Shown here: piece after piece, positions 19,972 to 29,784 of the stretch | Layout of the letters: each line of letters begins with the position of its first letter | Position numbering within the stretch: the stretch's first letter is position 1 | From: JAVBMJ01 sp031552535 | GTDB taxonomy: Bacteria; Bacteroidota; Bacteroidia; Bacteroidales; Rikenellaceae | Assembly: GCA_031552535.1 (NCBI GenBank) | Contig: JAVBMJ010000036.1 | Location: forward strand, 1-64,000 | Direction: 5' to 3' | Length of the DNA stretch: 64,000 nt | The notes under the pieces: generated by a model | Database searches by the model: none | What the model saw: only the letters and a program-made list of their open reading frames with translations | What the model was told of the DNA's origin: nothing | Program-made: the position numbers and the translations under genes

Positions 19972-21072
19972 ATGTCTAATAAAAAAGCGGCCTCACTCAT
20001 CCTCGAAGACGGGAGAGTATTCAGGGGTTTTTCGCTCGGGAGTGAAACTTCCGCACGGGGCGAGGTAGTCTTCTCCACGGCGATGACCGGCTATCCCGAG
20101 AGCCTTACCGATCCATCTTTCAGCGGGCAAATCCTTGTAATGACCTATCCCCTTGTGGGAAACTATGGCGTACCTTCCGATGATAGGGAGAACGGGCTAA
20201 TGAAGTTTTTCGAGTCCGACCGCATCCATGTCCGCGCGCTGGTTTTCACCGACTACTGCTTTGATCCGAGTCATTGGAACTCGATGAAAACGCTCGACGC
20301 CTGGCTCAGGGAGCAGGGCATTCCTGCGATGTATGGTGTGGACACGCGCGAGATCACGAAAATCATACGAGAGAAAGGAGTCATGCCCGGAAAACTGGTC
20401 CTGGAGGGCGACAAGTCGGGCGAGGCGATGGATTTCGAGATACCCAATTCACGTAATCTGGTCGACGATGTAAGCACCCGGGAGGTAACCTCTTACGGAG
20501 ACGGCAAATATAAAGTCGTGCTGGTGGATTGCGGATGTAAAAACAATATCATCAGGCGGTTGTTGCAGAGGGATGTCACGGTGGTGAGAGTCCCGTGGAA
20601 TTACGACTACACCGCGATGGATTACGACGGGGTGATGCTCTCGAACGGCCCCGGCGACCCGATGCGTTGCATAGAAACCATCGAAATATTGAAAAAGGCG
20701 ATGGCTGCCGACAAGCCCGTGTTCGGGATTTGCCTGGGGAATCAATTGCTGTCGATAGCGGCCGGCGCGAAGACCTTTAAATTGAAATACGGCCACCGCA
20801 GCCACAACCAGCCTGTGATACAGGTGGGCACCGACCTTGCGATGATCTCGTCGCAAAATCACGGTTTCGCGGCAGATACTTCCACTTTGGACGAAGGATG
20901 GGAACCTTATTTCGTGAACCTCAACGACGGTACGTCGGAGGGTATAATACACCGCACGAAACCTTTCTTCTCTGTGCAGTTCCATCCCGAGGCCTCGGGC
21001 GGTCCGGTGGATGCCGATTTCCTTTTTGACAAATTCATAGACAATATCGAGCGATGCAGCACAAAAAAATAG
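19972..21072 (+). CDS. carA: Carbamoyl-phosphate synthase small subunit
   Basis: The 366-residue glutamine amidotransferase subunit supplies ammonia to CarB. It has the N-terminal CPSase domain (LEDGRVFRGFSLGS) and a class I amidotransferase domain with the nucleophile elbow GICLGNQLL and the HPEASGGP histidine-glutamate pair. The last 19 bases overlap carB, so the two subunits are translationally coupled. It is divergent from the TrmH-family gene. Confidence 0.96.
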   Translation: MSNKKAASLILEDGRVFRGFSLGSETSARGEVVFSTAMTGYPESLTDPSFSGQILVMTYPLVGNYGVPSDDRENGLMKFFESDRIHVRALVFTDYCFDPSHWNSMKTLDAWLREQGIPAMYGVDTREITKIIREKGVMPGKLVLEGDKSGEAMDFEIPNSRNLVDDVSTREVTSYGDGKYKVVLVDCGCKNNIIRRLLQRDVTVVRVPWNYDYTAMDYDGVMLSNGPGDPMRCIETIEILKKAMAADKPVFGICLGNQLLSIAAGAKTFKLKYGHRSHNQPVIQVGTDLAMISSQNHGFAADTSTLDEGWEPYFVNLNDGTSEGIIHRTKPFFSVQFHPEASGGPVDADFLFDKFIDNIERCSTKK

Positions 21073-24000
21073 AGAAGGTAATACTCCTGGGATCGGGAGC
21101 ATTGAAGATAGGCGAAGCCGGAGAATTCGATTATTCGGGTTCGCAGGCGCTCAAGGCGTTGAAAGAAGAGGGAATATACACCGTCCTGATCAACCCTAAC
21201 ATCGCTACGATACAGACCTCTGAGAACATAGCCGACAGGGTCTATTTCCTGCCCGTCACGCCGGAGTTTGTCGAGGAAGTTATCATCAAGGAGCGTCCGC
21301 AGGGAATATTGTTGGCGTTCGGGGGGCAGACGGCGCTCAATTGCGGCGTCAAGCTCTACCAGAGCGGGGTGCTGGAAAAATACGGGATAGAGGTGCTGGG
21401 AACGCCTGTGCAGGCGATCATCGACACCGAGGACCGCGATATATTCGTGAAGAAACTCGACGAGATCAACGTTAAGACGATCAAAAGCGAGGCGGTAACC
21501 ACGGTCGCCGACGCCCGCAGGGTTGCAAACGAACTGGGTTATCCGGTGATTCTGCGCGCGGCATTTACGTTGGGGGGCCTGGGATCGGGTTTCTGCGACA
21601 ACGACGAGGAACTGGAAACGGTGGCAGGCAAAGCGTTCTCGTACTCGGGGCAGGTGCTGGTCGAGAAGTCGCTTAAAGGCTGGAAGGAGATCGAATATGA
21701 AGTGGTCCGCGACCGCTTCAACAATTGTGTCACGGTCTGCAATATGGAGAACTTCGACCCGCTGGGCATACATACCGGCGAGAGCATCGTCGTGGCCCCG
21801 TCGCAGACGCTGACTAACTCCGAGTGCCAGAAGTTGCGCCGGTTGGCCATCAAAATAGTGCGCCATATAGGTATCGTGGGTGAATGTAATGTGCAGTATG
21901 CGCTCGACCCCGAGTCGGAGGATTACCGCGTGATCGAGGTCAACGCGCGCCTGAGCCGCTCGTCGGCACTGGCATCCAAGGCTACGGGCTACCCACTGGC
22001 TTTTGTGGCGGCTAAACTGGGGCTGGGATACGGTCTGCACGAGTTGAAGAATTCGGTTACGAAAACCACTACTGCCTGCTTCGAACCGGCACTGGACTAC
22101 ATAGTATGTAAGTTGCCGCGCTGGGATCTGGGCAAGTTCAAAGGTGTCTCGCGCGAGTTGGGTTCGAGCATGAAGTCGGTGGGAGAGGTGATGTCTATCG
22201 GGCGCACATTCGAGGAGGTGATCCAAAAGGGCCTCAGGATGATGGGCCAGGGTATGCACGGTTTTGTGGCCAATAAAGAGCTGGCGGTGGACAATATCGA
22301 CGAGGCGCTGTCGAAACCCACGGACAAACGCATATTCGTGATCGCTGAAGCACTCAAAAAAGGTTATACGGTCGACAGGATATACGACCTTACGAAGATA
22401 GACAAGTGGTTCCTCTATAAACTCCGCAATATAATAGAGCTGGAACGCGAGTTGGAAGGCTACAACTCTGTCGCCGATGTTTCCGACGCGATGCTGCTGG
22501 ATGCCAAACGGAAAGGGTTCTCTGATTTCCAATTGGCGCGTACGGTCTTCAAATGCTCCGGTTCGGAGATCGAGGAGAGGATACAGGAGGTGAGGTCATG
22601 GCGCAAGGGACGCGGGATCACTCCGGTTATCAAACAGATAGATACACTGGCGGCAGAATATCCGGCCCAGACCAACTACCTGTATGTGACATATAACGGC
22701 ACGGAACACGACATAGATTTCCCGCACGACGGCCGGTCGGTGGTGGTGCTCGGGTCGGGCGCCTACCGCATCGGAAGCTCGGTGGAGTTCGACTGGTGTA
22801 GCGTAAATGCGGCCAATACGATCCGCCGGAACGGATACAGGTCGATAATGATCAACTACAATCCGGAGACAGTTTCGACCGATTACGACATGTGCGACAG
22901 GCTTTATTTCGACGAGCTTTCGCTGGAGCGCGTGCTGGATATAACCGACCTGGAACAACCCAAAGGGGTTATCGTATCGGTAGGAGGACAGATCCCCAAC
23001 AACCTGGCCATGCGGTTGGATGCCAACAACATTCCTATACTCGGCACGGGAGCGCACGATATCGACCACGCTGAAGACCGCCACAAATTCTCGCAGATGC
23101 TCGATGCAATAGGCGTCGACCAGCCACGCTGGAAGGAGCTCTCGTCGATAGACGATATATATGCTTTCGCCGAAGAGGTCGGCTTCCCGCTGTTGGTTCG
23201 TCCTTCGTATGTTTTGTCCGGGGCGGCTATGAATGTGGTTTCGAACAAAGGCGAGTTGGAGCACTTCCTTACTCTGGCAACGAATGTATCGAAACAACAC
23301 CCTGTGGTCGTGACCGAATTTATAGAGCACGCCAAAGAGATAGAGATAGATGCCGTTGCAAAGGATGGCGAGGTGTTGATATACGCCATTTCAGAACACG
23401 TCGAATTTGCCGGAGTGCATTCGGGCGACGCAACTATGGTTTTCCCACCGCAAAAGATGTATGTGGAGACTATGCGCAGGCTCAAAAAGGTTGCGCGCCT
23501 CGTGGCCAAAGGGCTTAATATCTCGGGACCGTTCAACATGCAGGTCATGGCCAAAAATAACGAATTGAAGGTCATAGAGTGTAACCTACGCGCGTCACGC
23601 AGCTTCCCGTTCGTATCGAAAGTACTGAAAGTCAACTTCATAGACATTGCGACAAAGGTGATGCTGGGACTTCCTACGGAAATCCCCCATAAGTCGGCGT
23701 TCGACCTCGATTATGTGGGGATCAAAGCGCCCCAGTTCTCATTCTCGCGTTTGCAGAAGGCCGATCCCGTTTTGGGTGTCGAGATGGCTTCGACGGGTGA
23801 AGTGGGTTGCATAGGCGACGATTTCCATGAGGCGATACTCAAGTCGATGCTTTCGGTGGGCTACAAGATCCCTACGAAGAGCATCTTGCTTTCGACCGGC
23901 GACTCGCGTTCGAAAACCGACATGATAAGCGCCGCCATAGCGTTGCAGGACAGAGGCTTCAAGATATACGCCACGGCGGGTACTGCCGAATTCCTGGGAC

Positions 24001-24275
24001 GTAACGGCGTGGAGGCAGAGGTGTTGCACTGGCCGGACTCGGGGATGCAACCCAACACGCTGGACTATATCAGGGAAAAGAAAATCGACCTGGTGGTCAA
24101 CATCCCGAAGAACCTTTCGGAAAAAGAGCTTAACAACGACTACACGATCCGCCGCAGCGCCATAGATTTCAATATACCCCTGATTACCAACGCCAGGCTT
24201 GCAAGCGCGTTCATACACGCTTTCTGCCGGTTGGAGCACAAGGATATAAAGATCAGGAGTTGGAACGAGTATTAG
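21054..24275 (+). CDS. carB: Carbamoyl-phosphate synthase large subunit
   Basis: The 1073-residue protein has two homologous ATP-grasp halves. The first begins KVILLGSGALKIGEAGEFDYSG and the second VVVLGSGAYRIGSSVEFDW. The C-terminal allosteric MGS-like domain (about residues 940-1060) has TGDSRSKTDMISAAIAL. It makes carbamoyl phosphate for pyrimidine and arginine synthesis. Length is normal and it overlaps carA. Downstream is gene-free repeat DNA. Confidence 0.97.
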   Translation: MQHKKIEKVILLGSGALKIGEAGEFDYSGSQALKALKEEGIYTVLINPNIATIQTSENIADRVYFLPVTPEFVEEVIIKERPQGILLAFGGQTALNCGVKLYQSGVLEKYGIEVLGTPVQAIIDTEDRDIFVKKLDEINVKTIKSEAVTTVADARRVANELGYPVILRAAFTLGGLGSGFCDNDEELETVAGKAFSYSGQVLVEKSLKGWKEIEYEVVRDRFNNCVTVCNMENFDPLGIHTGESIVVAPSQTLTNSECQKLRRLAIKIVRHIGIVGECNVQYALDPESEDYRVIEVNARLSRSSALASKATGYPLAFVAAKLGLGYGLHELKNSVTKTTTACFEPALDYIVCKLPRWDLGKFKGVSRELGSSMKSVGEVMSIGRTFEEVIQKGLRMMGQGMHGFVANKELAVDNIDEALSKPTDKRIFVIAEALKKGYTVDRIYDLTKIDKWFLYKLRNIIELERELEGYNSVADVSDAMLLDAKRKGFSDFQLARTVFKCSGSEIEERIQEVRSWRKGRGITPVIKQIDTLAAEYPAQTNYLYVTYNGTEHDIDFPHDGRSVVVLGSGAYRIGSSVEFDWCSVNAANTIRRNGYRSIMINYNPETVSTDYDMCDRLYFDELSLERVLDITDLEQPKGVIVSVGGQIPNNLAMRLDANNIPILGTGAHDIDHAEDRHKFSQMLDAIGVDQPRWKELSSIDDIYAFAEEVGFPLLVRPSYVLSGAAMNVVSNKGELEHFLTLATNVSKQHPVVVTEFIEHAKEIEIDAVAKDGEVLIYAISEHVEFAGVHSGDATMVFPPQKMYVETMRRLKKVARLVAKGLNISGPFNMQVMAKNNELKVIECNLRASRSFPFVSKVLKVNFIDIATKVMLGLPTEIPHKSAFDLDYVGIKAPQFSFSRLQKADPVLGVEMASTGEVGCIGDDFHEAILKSMLSVGYKIPTKSILLSTGDSRSKTDMISAAIALQDRGFKIYATAGTAEFLGRNGVEAEVLHWPDSGMQPNTLDYIREKKIDLVVNIPKNLSEKELNNDYTIRRSAIDFNIPLITNARLASAFIHAFCRLEHKDIKIRSWNEY

Positions 24276-24481
24276 GATGTGTCGGCACTATGAGTCGCCT
24301 GTTTTCAAGGCTTTCTTATCTTTTGCTTCGCCAATTTTTTTTGAAGATTACGCAAGCCGGTAGCAACTTACAGTGCCAAGGGCGCAGTCTTTTTCATGGA
24401 GATATTTCTGGTATCATTTTTTTCGGGAGAACAGTCAGGAATTATCTTCCATGAATAATCAAAAAGATTCTGAAAAAATTA
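24276..24481. other. Gene-free stretch after carB
   Basis: No supported gene. Together with the following MITE-like element it makes a gap of about 620 bases before the next start codon. Confidence 0.4.
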
Positions 24482-24767
24482 AGAAACTGTTTAAATTTTA
24501 TTTTCAAAAAGTATTATGAGCAGTTTAGCTTCGTTTTCCTCCTCACTTACATGGCATAGTTCGCCAGCGACCTCTGCTCATGTTTCGAGCGTCGGTTCGG
24601 GATGATTTTTTTGCACCGCACGAGGAGCATAGAGGTGCTCTATGCAACGAGTGGATGCACAGCATCTTTTGACCTGACCTTGCTGGGGCAGATGCGTAGC
24701 AAAAGAACGGGGAAAGCGCCCGAAAGAGCACATAAGAAATTTGACAAATAAATTTTAAACAGTTTCT
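24482..24767. mobile_element. MITE-like element, 286 bases
   Basis: The inverted ends are AGAAACTGTTTAAATTTTAT on the left and AGAAACTGTTTAAAATTTAT read inward on the right. The ends resemble those of the elements at 18880-19039 and 46228-46385, but the interior is different. No protein is encoded. Confidence 0.65.
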
Positions 24768-24812
24768 AAGAGTCTGTCTAATTTTTCCTGAGGAAAATTA
24801 GACAGATTCTTA
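24768..24812. repeat. AGAGTCTGTCTAA-type perfect hairpin
   Basis: AAGAGTCTGTCTAATTTTTC is followed by its near-perfect complement around CCTGAGG. Related strings occur at about 14560, 28209 and 46085. It sits directly against the right end of the MITE-like element and may act as a terminator for carAB. Confidence 0.6.
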
Positions 24813-24900
24813 ATTTTTTTCGTAAATTGCAGTATTGTCACGGTGCATGCCAGGAGATACATTCTGCACATCAAGGGATCTTTTTAACAGACACCATCAT

Positions 24901-26505
24901 ATGCCAGACAATAAAAGCATATTGAATGAATTTGTCTTCGACTTCATGGGGCACATCAACAGTGCAATGCCTCAAGAAGCCAGAATTGAGGAGGCGTTGA
25001 CAAGGATATGCACCTATTTCAGGTATAAACGTGGTTTTGTTTATCAAACCGACGGATTCCACTTTTTTCATCTTAAAGAACATATCGGGGATTACAGCGA
25101 CCATAAAGTCCCTGAACGTTTTGTCATAGGCGATATCACATGCCGCAACATAGAATTACTGGGAGAAAGCGAGCCGTTCTGCGCGGGACGTAGCCTGAAC
25201 GAGAATATCACTCCCAAAGATCTTGAGTTACTACGGTTTTATGATGTGAACTCTCTGTTTGTTATACATTCCAAAGATCTGGATGGAAAAACCATCGGAT
25301 TTGTAGGCTTTTCCGGTTCGGCCTGTAATGACACCCTCAACGACGAGGAGTCTCAGGTAGTGAGGTTGCTATCGGGCCTGATAGCCCGCGAGATTGCCAT
25401 AAGAGAGTATAAGGATCGCGGAGTGCGTACCCGTAAAACCCTGGAAAACATTATGAACCATCTGGGAGTCGACATCTACGTCAATTCGTTCGACAACCAT
25501 GATATGCTATATGCCAATGCATCGATGGCGGCCCCTTATGGCGGCACGGCACACTTCAAAGGCAAAAAATGTTGGCAGGCTCTCTACAGTGATAAAAGCG
25601 GTGAATGTGAATATTGTCCCAAGCATATGCTTATAGACGGGAATGGCCGCCCCACGAAGCTATATTCATGGGATTACCAGCGTCCGCTCGACAAGTCGTG
25701 GTTCAGGGTTTTCAGCGCTGCATTCGATTGGATCGACGGCCAACTGGCCCATGTGATAACGAGTGTCGACATCACACTCCAGAAAAATATAGAAGAAGAG
25801 CTACGGCAAGCCAAAGAAAAAGCCGAAGACATGGGACGCCTCAAGTCGGCTTTCCTAGCCAATATGAGCCATGAGATACGCACCCCGTTAAACGCAATTG
25901 TCGGATTCTCAGAGTTACTGGCCGTGACCGAAGACCCTGTTGAGCGCGAAGCGTTCGATAACATTGTCAAGGAGAATAACGAATTGCTATTGCAGTTGAT
26001 ATCCGACATCCTCGACCTGTCGCGGATGGAAGCCGGGTTACTTAAGTTCGATATGGAGCAGGTCGATATAGCAAAATTATGCGAGGAGATAATAATGTCG
26101 TACAACATAAAAGACACCCGCGGGGTTGCGGTACGACTTGGCGAACACATCGAATACCAGATTTATAGCGACAAAAAACGCATGAGGCAGGTTATAACAA
26201 ACTTCATCAACAACTCCCTTAAATTCACCTCGGAAGGAGAGATAACCCTGGGCTACCGGACCACGGGGGAGGACTCGATAGAATTCTGGGTAAAGGATAC
26301 AGGCATGGGTATAGAACCCGATAAGGTGGGGCAAATATTCGACCGCTTTGTGAAACTCAACAGTTACGCCCAAGGCACTGGACTCGGTCTGTCGATATGC
26401 CGCAGCATCGTCGAACAGTTGGGCGGCACGATAGGTGTCGAATCTGAAGCCGGAATCGGATCGCGGTTCTGGTTCCGGCTTCCCGCGGCTAAAGAGGAAT
26501 CATAA
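24901..26505 (+). CDS. Cytosolic GAF/PAS sensor histidine kinase
   Basis: From the ATG at 24901 the protein is 534 residues with no transmembrane segment. Residues about 20-180 look GAF-like, and a PAS-like domain with the cysteine pair [11 protein letters not shown] follows (about 190-300). Next come HisKA with the phospho-acceptor in [18 protein letters not shown] (His324) and an HATPase domain with [15 protein letters not shown] and [12 protein letters not shown]. No receiver domain or response regulator is adjacent. In-frame starts at 24835 (TTG) and 24847 (ATG) are possible. The cysteine-bearing PAS could sense redox or a ligand; this is inference. Confidence 0.88.
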   Translation: MPDNKSILNEFVFDFMGHINSAMPQEARIEEALTRICTYFRYKRGFVYQTDGFHFFHLKEHIGDYSDHKVPERFVIGDITCRNIELLGESEPFCAGRSLNENITPKDLELLRFYDVNSLFVIHSKDLDGKTIGFVGFSGSACNDTLNDEESQVVRLLSGLIAREIAIREYKDRGVRTRKTLENIMNHLGVDIYVNSFDNHDMLYANASMAAPYGGTAHFKGKKCWQALYSDKSGECEYCPKHMLIDGNGRPTKLYSWDYQRPLDKSWFRVFSAAFDWIDGQLAHVITSVDITLQKNIEEELRQAKEKAEDMGRLKSAFLANMSHEIRTPLNAIVGFSELLAVTEDPVEREAFDNIVKENNELLLQLISDILDLSRMEAGLLKFDMEQVDIAKLCEEIIMSYNIKDTRGVAVRLGEHIEYQIYSDKKRMRQVITNFINNSLKFTSEGEITLGYRTTGEDSIEFWVKDTGMGIEPDKVGQIFDRFVKLNSYAQGTGLGLSICRSIVEQLGGTIGVESEAGIGSRFWFRLPAAKEES

Positions 26506-26624
26506 CAGCCTGCACTGAAATACCATGGCATTCCCTGAATATCATGTCTGTGCGTTAAAGAGCATGGCGATAATGCGGCGGGGGTGCCGGTCTTGCACGA
26601 CCGCTTTACCGGACCACCTCAAAC

Positions 26625-26662
26625 AAATATTCGCTTGCCCGATATCGGGCAAGCGAATATTT
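26625..26662. terminator. Perfect 38-base palindrome between converging genes
   Basis: AAATATTCGCTTGCCCGATA and its complement form a hairpin with essentially no loop, flanked by A and T runs. It separates the kinase gene from the converging ferritin-like gene and is probably a bidirectional terminator. Confidence 0.75.
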
Positions 26663-26718
26663 TAGGGTCTGCCGGCCTGTCCTAAAGCCGCAGGGAGAAG
26701 CATACCGGATGGAGGAAC

Positions 26719-27228
26719 TTACTTTTTCTCTCCGGCCAGGGCCCTTCCTATGTTCTTCGTGTGTTCGATCGACTGCAGGGCGAGATATGTGGCCCCGAAA
26801 GTCTCCATATGATCGAGTTCGATCTGGAAATTGTCCTGATGTACTTCCTCCTCGGCTGTAATGCCTTCGAACATTTTGTAGCTCACCGAATCTTCCCAGG
26901 TGCTGCACTCTTTGGCCCAGCGGTTATAGTCTTCTACCGTCTTCTTTTCAAGGGCGAGAGCCATTTCGACCATCTGTTTCACATCCCTGATTTGCTTTAC
27001 TTCGAACGACGGCTTCATGACTACGTCGCCGTCGAGGAACAGGATGCGCTCGGCAAACTCCTCGATATGAACCATCTCCTGTATAGCCGTCGTTTTAAAC
27101 AGACGGGCCAGCAGGCTGTATCCCTGGTCGTCGCAATGTGTGTGGAAATAGATGTATTGCAACACGGTTGCGATCTCGGCACCAACCGCCTGGTTCAATA
27201 CATCGATACTGTTCTGGTACTTGTTCAT
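26719..27228 (-). CDS. Ferritin-like (bacterioferritin-type) diiron protein
   Basis: The 169-residue all-helical protein has four-helix-bundle diiron ligands: E18 in GAEIATVLQY, the ExxH in QEMVHIEEFAE, then E in ALEKKTVEDYN and the ExxxH pair in TAEEEVHQDNF. It resembles the ferritin-like/bacterioferritin proteins of Bacteroidetes that store iron or detoxify peroxide. No heme-ligand methionine can be assigned with confidence. The gene stands alone. Confidence 0.85.
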   Translation of the reverse strand: MNKYQNSIDVLNQAVGAEIATVLQYIYFHTHCDDQGYSLLARLFKTTAIQEMVHIEEFAERILFLDGDVVMKPSFEVKQIRDVKQMVEMALALEKKTVEDYNRWAKECSTWEDSVSYKMFEGITAEEEVHQDNFQIELDHMETFGATYLALQSIEHTKNIGRALAGEKK

Positions 27229-27372
27229 GGTTTTTGCATTTTATTTGGTTAGGATTCAATGTTCTGATATCCTGTCAATGCAAACTCCGTACCTTATTTT
27301 ATTCCGCCCGGTAAATTTTTGATTATGCCGGAGAAAATCACCTCAATGTAACGCAATCGAAGATATTTTCTT

Positions 27373-28098
27373 CTATGTCCACCAGATCGCAGCCCTGCAC
27401 ACAGGGGCTCCTGCGGCGTCCTTCACCTCGAAACGTGAAATGCCGCCCTCATCGTCAAGGTGTAGCGACAAATTGTCGCCCAGACGCGACTCACGGATGT
27501 AATTTATCTCGAAACGTGCCGCCTTGCGCCGGGAGTGATACTCCACAGGAAGCATGTCGACAAACCACTCGATGTACTTGACGCTATTGGCATGCCGGTT
27601 GAAATCCACATCGCTGTACGACACCTTGTGGTCGCATATTTCCACCGCGTTACAGGCTCCCAAACGCTGTGGTTCGGCTATCGGACACGGTATCCCGGTG
27701 CGAAAACCGGCGTAATCAGGGTGGCTACTGAGATCCACCGGCCGCCTTGTCGAGAGGTTGATCATAGCCCAGTGGGTCACGGCCGCCCCTATGCGGTCAC
27801 CCGCGGCATTGCGGATTATAAAATTACGGACCGTGGTCAGGCGGCCCACTTCGCTTATCCAGGTTTCGATGGCTATCTCGTCGTACCGTAGCGGCATACG
27901 GTCTATTTCGATGGCGATACGCAACAGTACCCATGTCGAATTTTCCGTCGTAAGGTTACGTATTCCAAACCCATTGGCGTCGGCATCCTCACCCGCAGCC
28001 CGCAACACATGGTCGGTGAGCGATGCTATGGTTGCACGCAACAGAAAATCCACGTCGCGCGGCTCGATCCGGTAACGGTATGTTCTCGTTTTTTCCAT
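27373..28098 (-). CDS. Acyl-ACP thioesterase (FatA/FatB-like)
   Basis: The 241-residue protein has two tandem hot-dog halves. The first has TYRYRIEPRDVDFLLRATIASL. The second has SYSDVDFNRHANSVKYIEWF, which contains the catalytic Asn/His segment (NRHANS) known from acyl-ACP thioesterases. It releases fatty acids from acyl carrier protein. A consensus -7 box lies only a few bases before the start codon. Confidence 0.9.
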   Translation of the reverse strand: MEKTRTYRYRIEPRDVDFLLRATIASLTDHVLRAAGEDADANGFGIRNLTTENSTWVLLRIAIEIDRMPLRYDEIAIETWISEVGRLTTVRNFIIRNAAGDRIGAAVTHWAMINLSTRRPVDLSSHPDYAGFRTGIPCPIAEPQRLGACNAVEICDHKVSYSDVDFNRHANSVKYIEWFVDMLPVEYHSRRKAARFEINYIRESRLGDNLSLHLDDEGGISRFEVKDAAGAPVCRAAIWWT

Positions 28099-28103
28099 GT
28101 CTG

Positions 28104-28111
28104 CAAAGGTA
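28104..28111 (-). promoter_or_regulatory. Putative -7 box of the acyl-ACP thioesterase gene
   Basis: TACCTTTG on the minus strand, with the ATG at 28098 only five bases further. The transcript would be nearly leaderless if this box is used with this start. Confidence 0.45.
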
Positions 28112-28154
28112 TGAAAATATCTCCTCAGCCCGGCGCATCACCCGCTAAAAAACA

Positions 28155-28226
28155 GGAAGCCGGAGGCAGTACTCCTCCGGCTTCCACTGTATATTTAAGG
28201 GTGTATTAGAGTCTGTCTAATACACC
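28155..28226 (-). terminator. Two hairpins downstream of the CoA-transferase gene
   Basis: GGAAGCCGGAGG (28155-28166) pairs with CCTCCGGCTTCC (28174-28185), and GGTGTATTAGA (28200-28210) pairs with TCTAATACACC (28216-28226). The second contains the AGAGTCTGTCTAA repeat string. They lie just after the CoA-transferase stop and upstream of the thioesterase promoter. Confidence 0.65.
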
Positions 28227-28229
28227 GGG

Positions 28230-29558
28230 CTACTCACAGCCGCACTTGGTTGTCATCTTGATATAGTGGTGATGGCTGCCGAAACGATCCAGCGCCGAAG
28301 CTTCCAACGCTTCGCGATGGTTGGGATGCGCCACGCTGGTTATAAGGCGGGCGCGCTCCTGAAGGGTTTTACCATAGAGGTTTACAGCTCCGTACTCCGT
28401 CACGAACCAATGTACGTGCGCGCGCGTCGTAACCACTCCCGCTCCGGCCGTAAGCACCGGTGCGATCTTGCTCAGGCCCTTGTTGGTCACCGATGGCATC
28501 GCAAGAATGGCTTTACCGCCCTCCGACCTCGAAGCACCGTATATGAAATCCACCTGTCCGCCTACGCCCGAATAGAACACCGTGCCCAGCGAGTCGGCGC
28601 ATATCTGGCCCGTGAGGTCGACCTGCAGGGCCGAATTGATGGCTGTGACTTTCGGGTTCCGGGCAATTATGAACGGGTCGTTGGTGTAGCGCACATCCAT
28701 CATCGCAACACCCGGATTGTCGTCGATGAAGTCGTAAACCTTCTGCGAACCCATCAAAAACGTCGACACCATTTTGCCTTTGTCGATAGCCTTGTTCATG
28801 CCGTTGATAACACCGGCCTCCACCAGCGGCAACACACCGTCGGCAAACATCTCGGTGTGAATACCAAGGTTCTTGTGGCCTCCCAACTGCGCCAATACGG
28901 CGTTGGGGATAGCGCCGATACCCATCTGCAGACACGCTCCGTCTTCGATAAGGGCCGCACAATGTTTACCTATGGCGGTCTCTATATCGTCGGGAGCGGT
29001 GAAATGAGCCTCTTCGAGCGGATGGTCCTCCTCGACAAAAAAATCTATCAACGAGCTGTGGATCAAGGCATCGCCGAATGAACGCGGAACATATTTATTT
29101 ACGACTGCTATAACAGTCTGGGCACATTCCACTGCGGCCAATGTAGCATCAACCGAAGTTCCCAGCGACACGTAACCATGCTTGTCGGGAGGCGAAACCT
29201 GGATCATGGCCACATTGCAGGGCAGGGCTCCGCTACGGTAAAGGTTCTGCGTTTCGCTCAGAAATACCGGGATGTAATCGGCATATCCGCTCTGTGTTAC
29301 CTTGCGTACGTTACCACCTACAAAAAACGAGTCGAGCTGGAAAATACCCTCGAATTCCGGCGCTGCATAAGGCGCCGGACCCTCGGTGTGGAGATGGTGT
29401 ATATGCACATGTTCGAACTCCTTGTTCGCCCCGCGTGCGCACATCGCTTTGATAAGGCACTGGGGGGCGCTGGCAACACTGCTCAGGTGGATGTGATCGC
29501 CCGATTTGATGACCTTTACAGCTTCCTGGGCTGTCGTAAACTTAATGTTGTGGCTCAT
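28230..29558 (-). CDS. Acetyl-CoA hydrolase/transferase family CoA-transferase
   Basis: The 442-residue protein belongs to the family of 4-hydroxybutyrate and butyryl/succinyl-CoA:acetate CoA-transferases. Visible are HHLHTEGPAPY, the glycine-rich GIGAIPNAVL, the catalytic-glutamate region ASRSEGGKAILAMPS and GAGVVTTRAHVHWFVTEYG. It moves CoA between acids during fermentation, often yielding acetate or butyrate. The exact acceptor cannot be told. No butyrate-pathway genes adjoin it. Confidence 0.9.
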   Translation of the reverse strand: MSHNIKFTTAQEAVKVIKSGDHIHLSSVASAPQCLIKAMCARGANKEFEHVHIHHLHTEGPAPYAAPEFEGIFQLDSFFVGGNVRKVTQSGYADYIPVFLSETQNLYRSGALPCNVAMIQVSPPDKHGYVSLGTSVDATLAAVECAQTVIAVVNKYVPRSFGDALIHSSLIDFFVEEDHPLEEAHFTAPDDIETAIGKHCAALIEDGACLQMGIGAIPNAVLAQLGGHKNLGIHTEMFADGVLPLVEAGVINGMNKAIDKGKMVSTFLMGSQKVYDFIDDNPGVAMMDVRYTNDPFIIARNPKVTAINSALQVDLTGQICADSLGTVFYSGVGGQVDFIYGASRSEGGKAILAMPSVTNKGLSKIAPVLTAGAGVVTTRAHVHWFVTEYGAVNLYGKTLQERARLITSVAHPNHREALEASALDRFGSHHHYIKMTTKCGCE

Positions 29559-29598
29559 GATATATGGTTATTGTTATTACACTCACAATAAAACACGC

Positions 29599-29606
29599 CA
29601 AAGATA
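29599..29606 (-). promoter_or_regulatory. Putative -7 box of the CoA-transferase gene
   Basis: TATCTTTG on the minus strand, about 40 bases before the ATG at 29558. Confidence 0.5.
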
Positions 29607-29658
29607 CTAAATTATTTTGAGAAGCTGTTCAACCATCATTTAGAAACTATTGAAAATT

Positions 29659-29704
29659 CAGAGCGTGCCAACATAAACGTCGCAGTTTATGTTGGCACGC
29701 TCTG
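29659..29704 (-). terminator. Terminator-like hairpin after the GH109-NahK operon
   Basis: Perfect 19-base arms (CAGAGCGTGCCAACATAAA and complement) flank an eight-base loop. It lies 80 bases beyond the kinase stop codon. Confidence 0.75.
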
Positions 29705-29784
29705 TAAAGTCTCCCGGTTATCGGCGTAAATCACTATCCGGATAGTGGCCGATTCGTATTTCACAACCTGCCGGCAGAGCGGGT

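Noticed and set aside
28100..28230. tRNA-like fold near the thioesterase promoter
   Set aside because: The hairpins are simple terminators; no T-loop or anticodon arm can be drawn.
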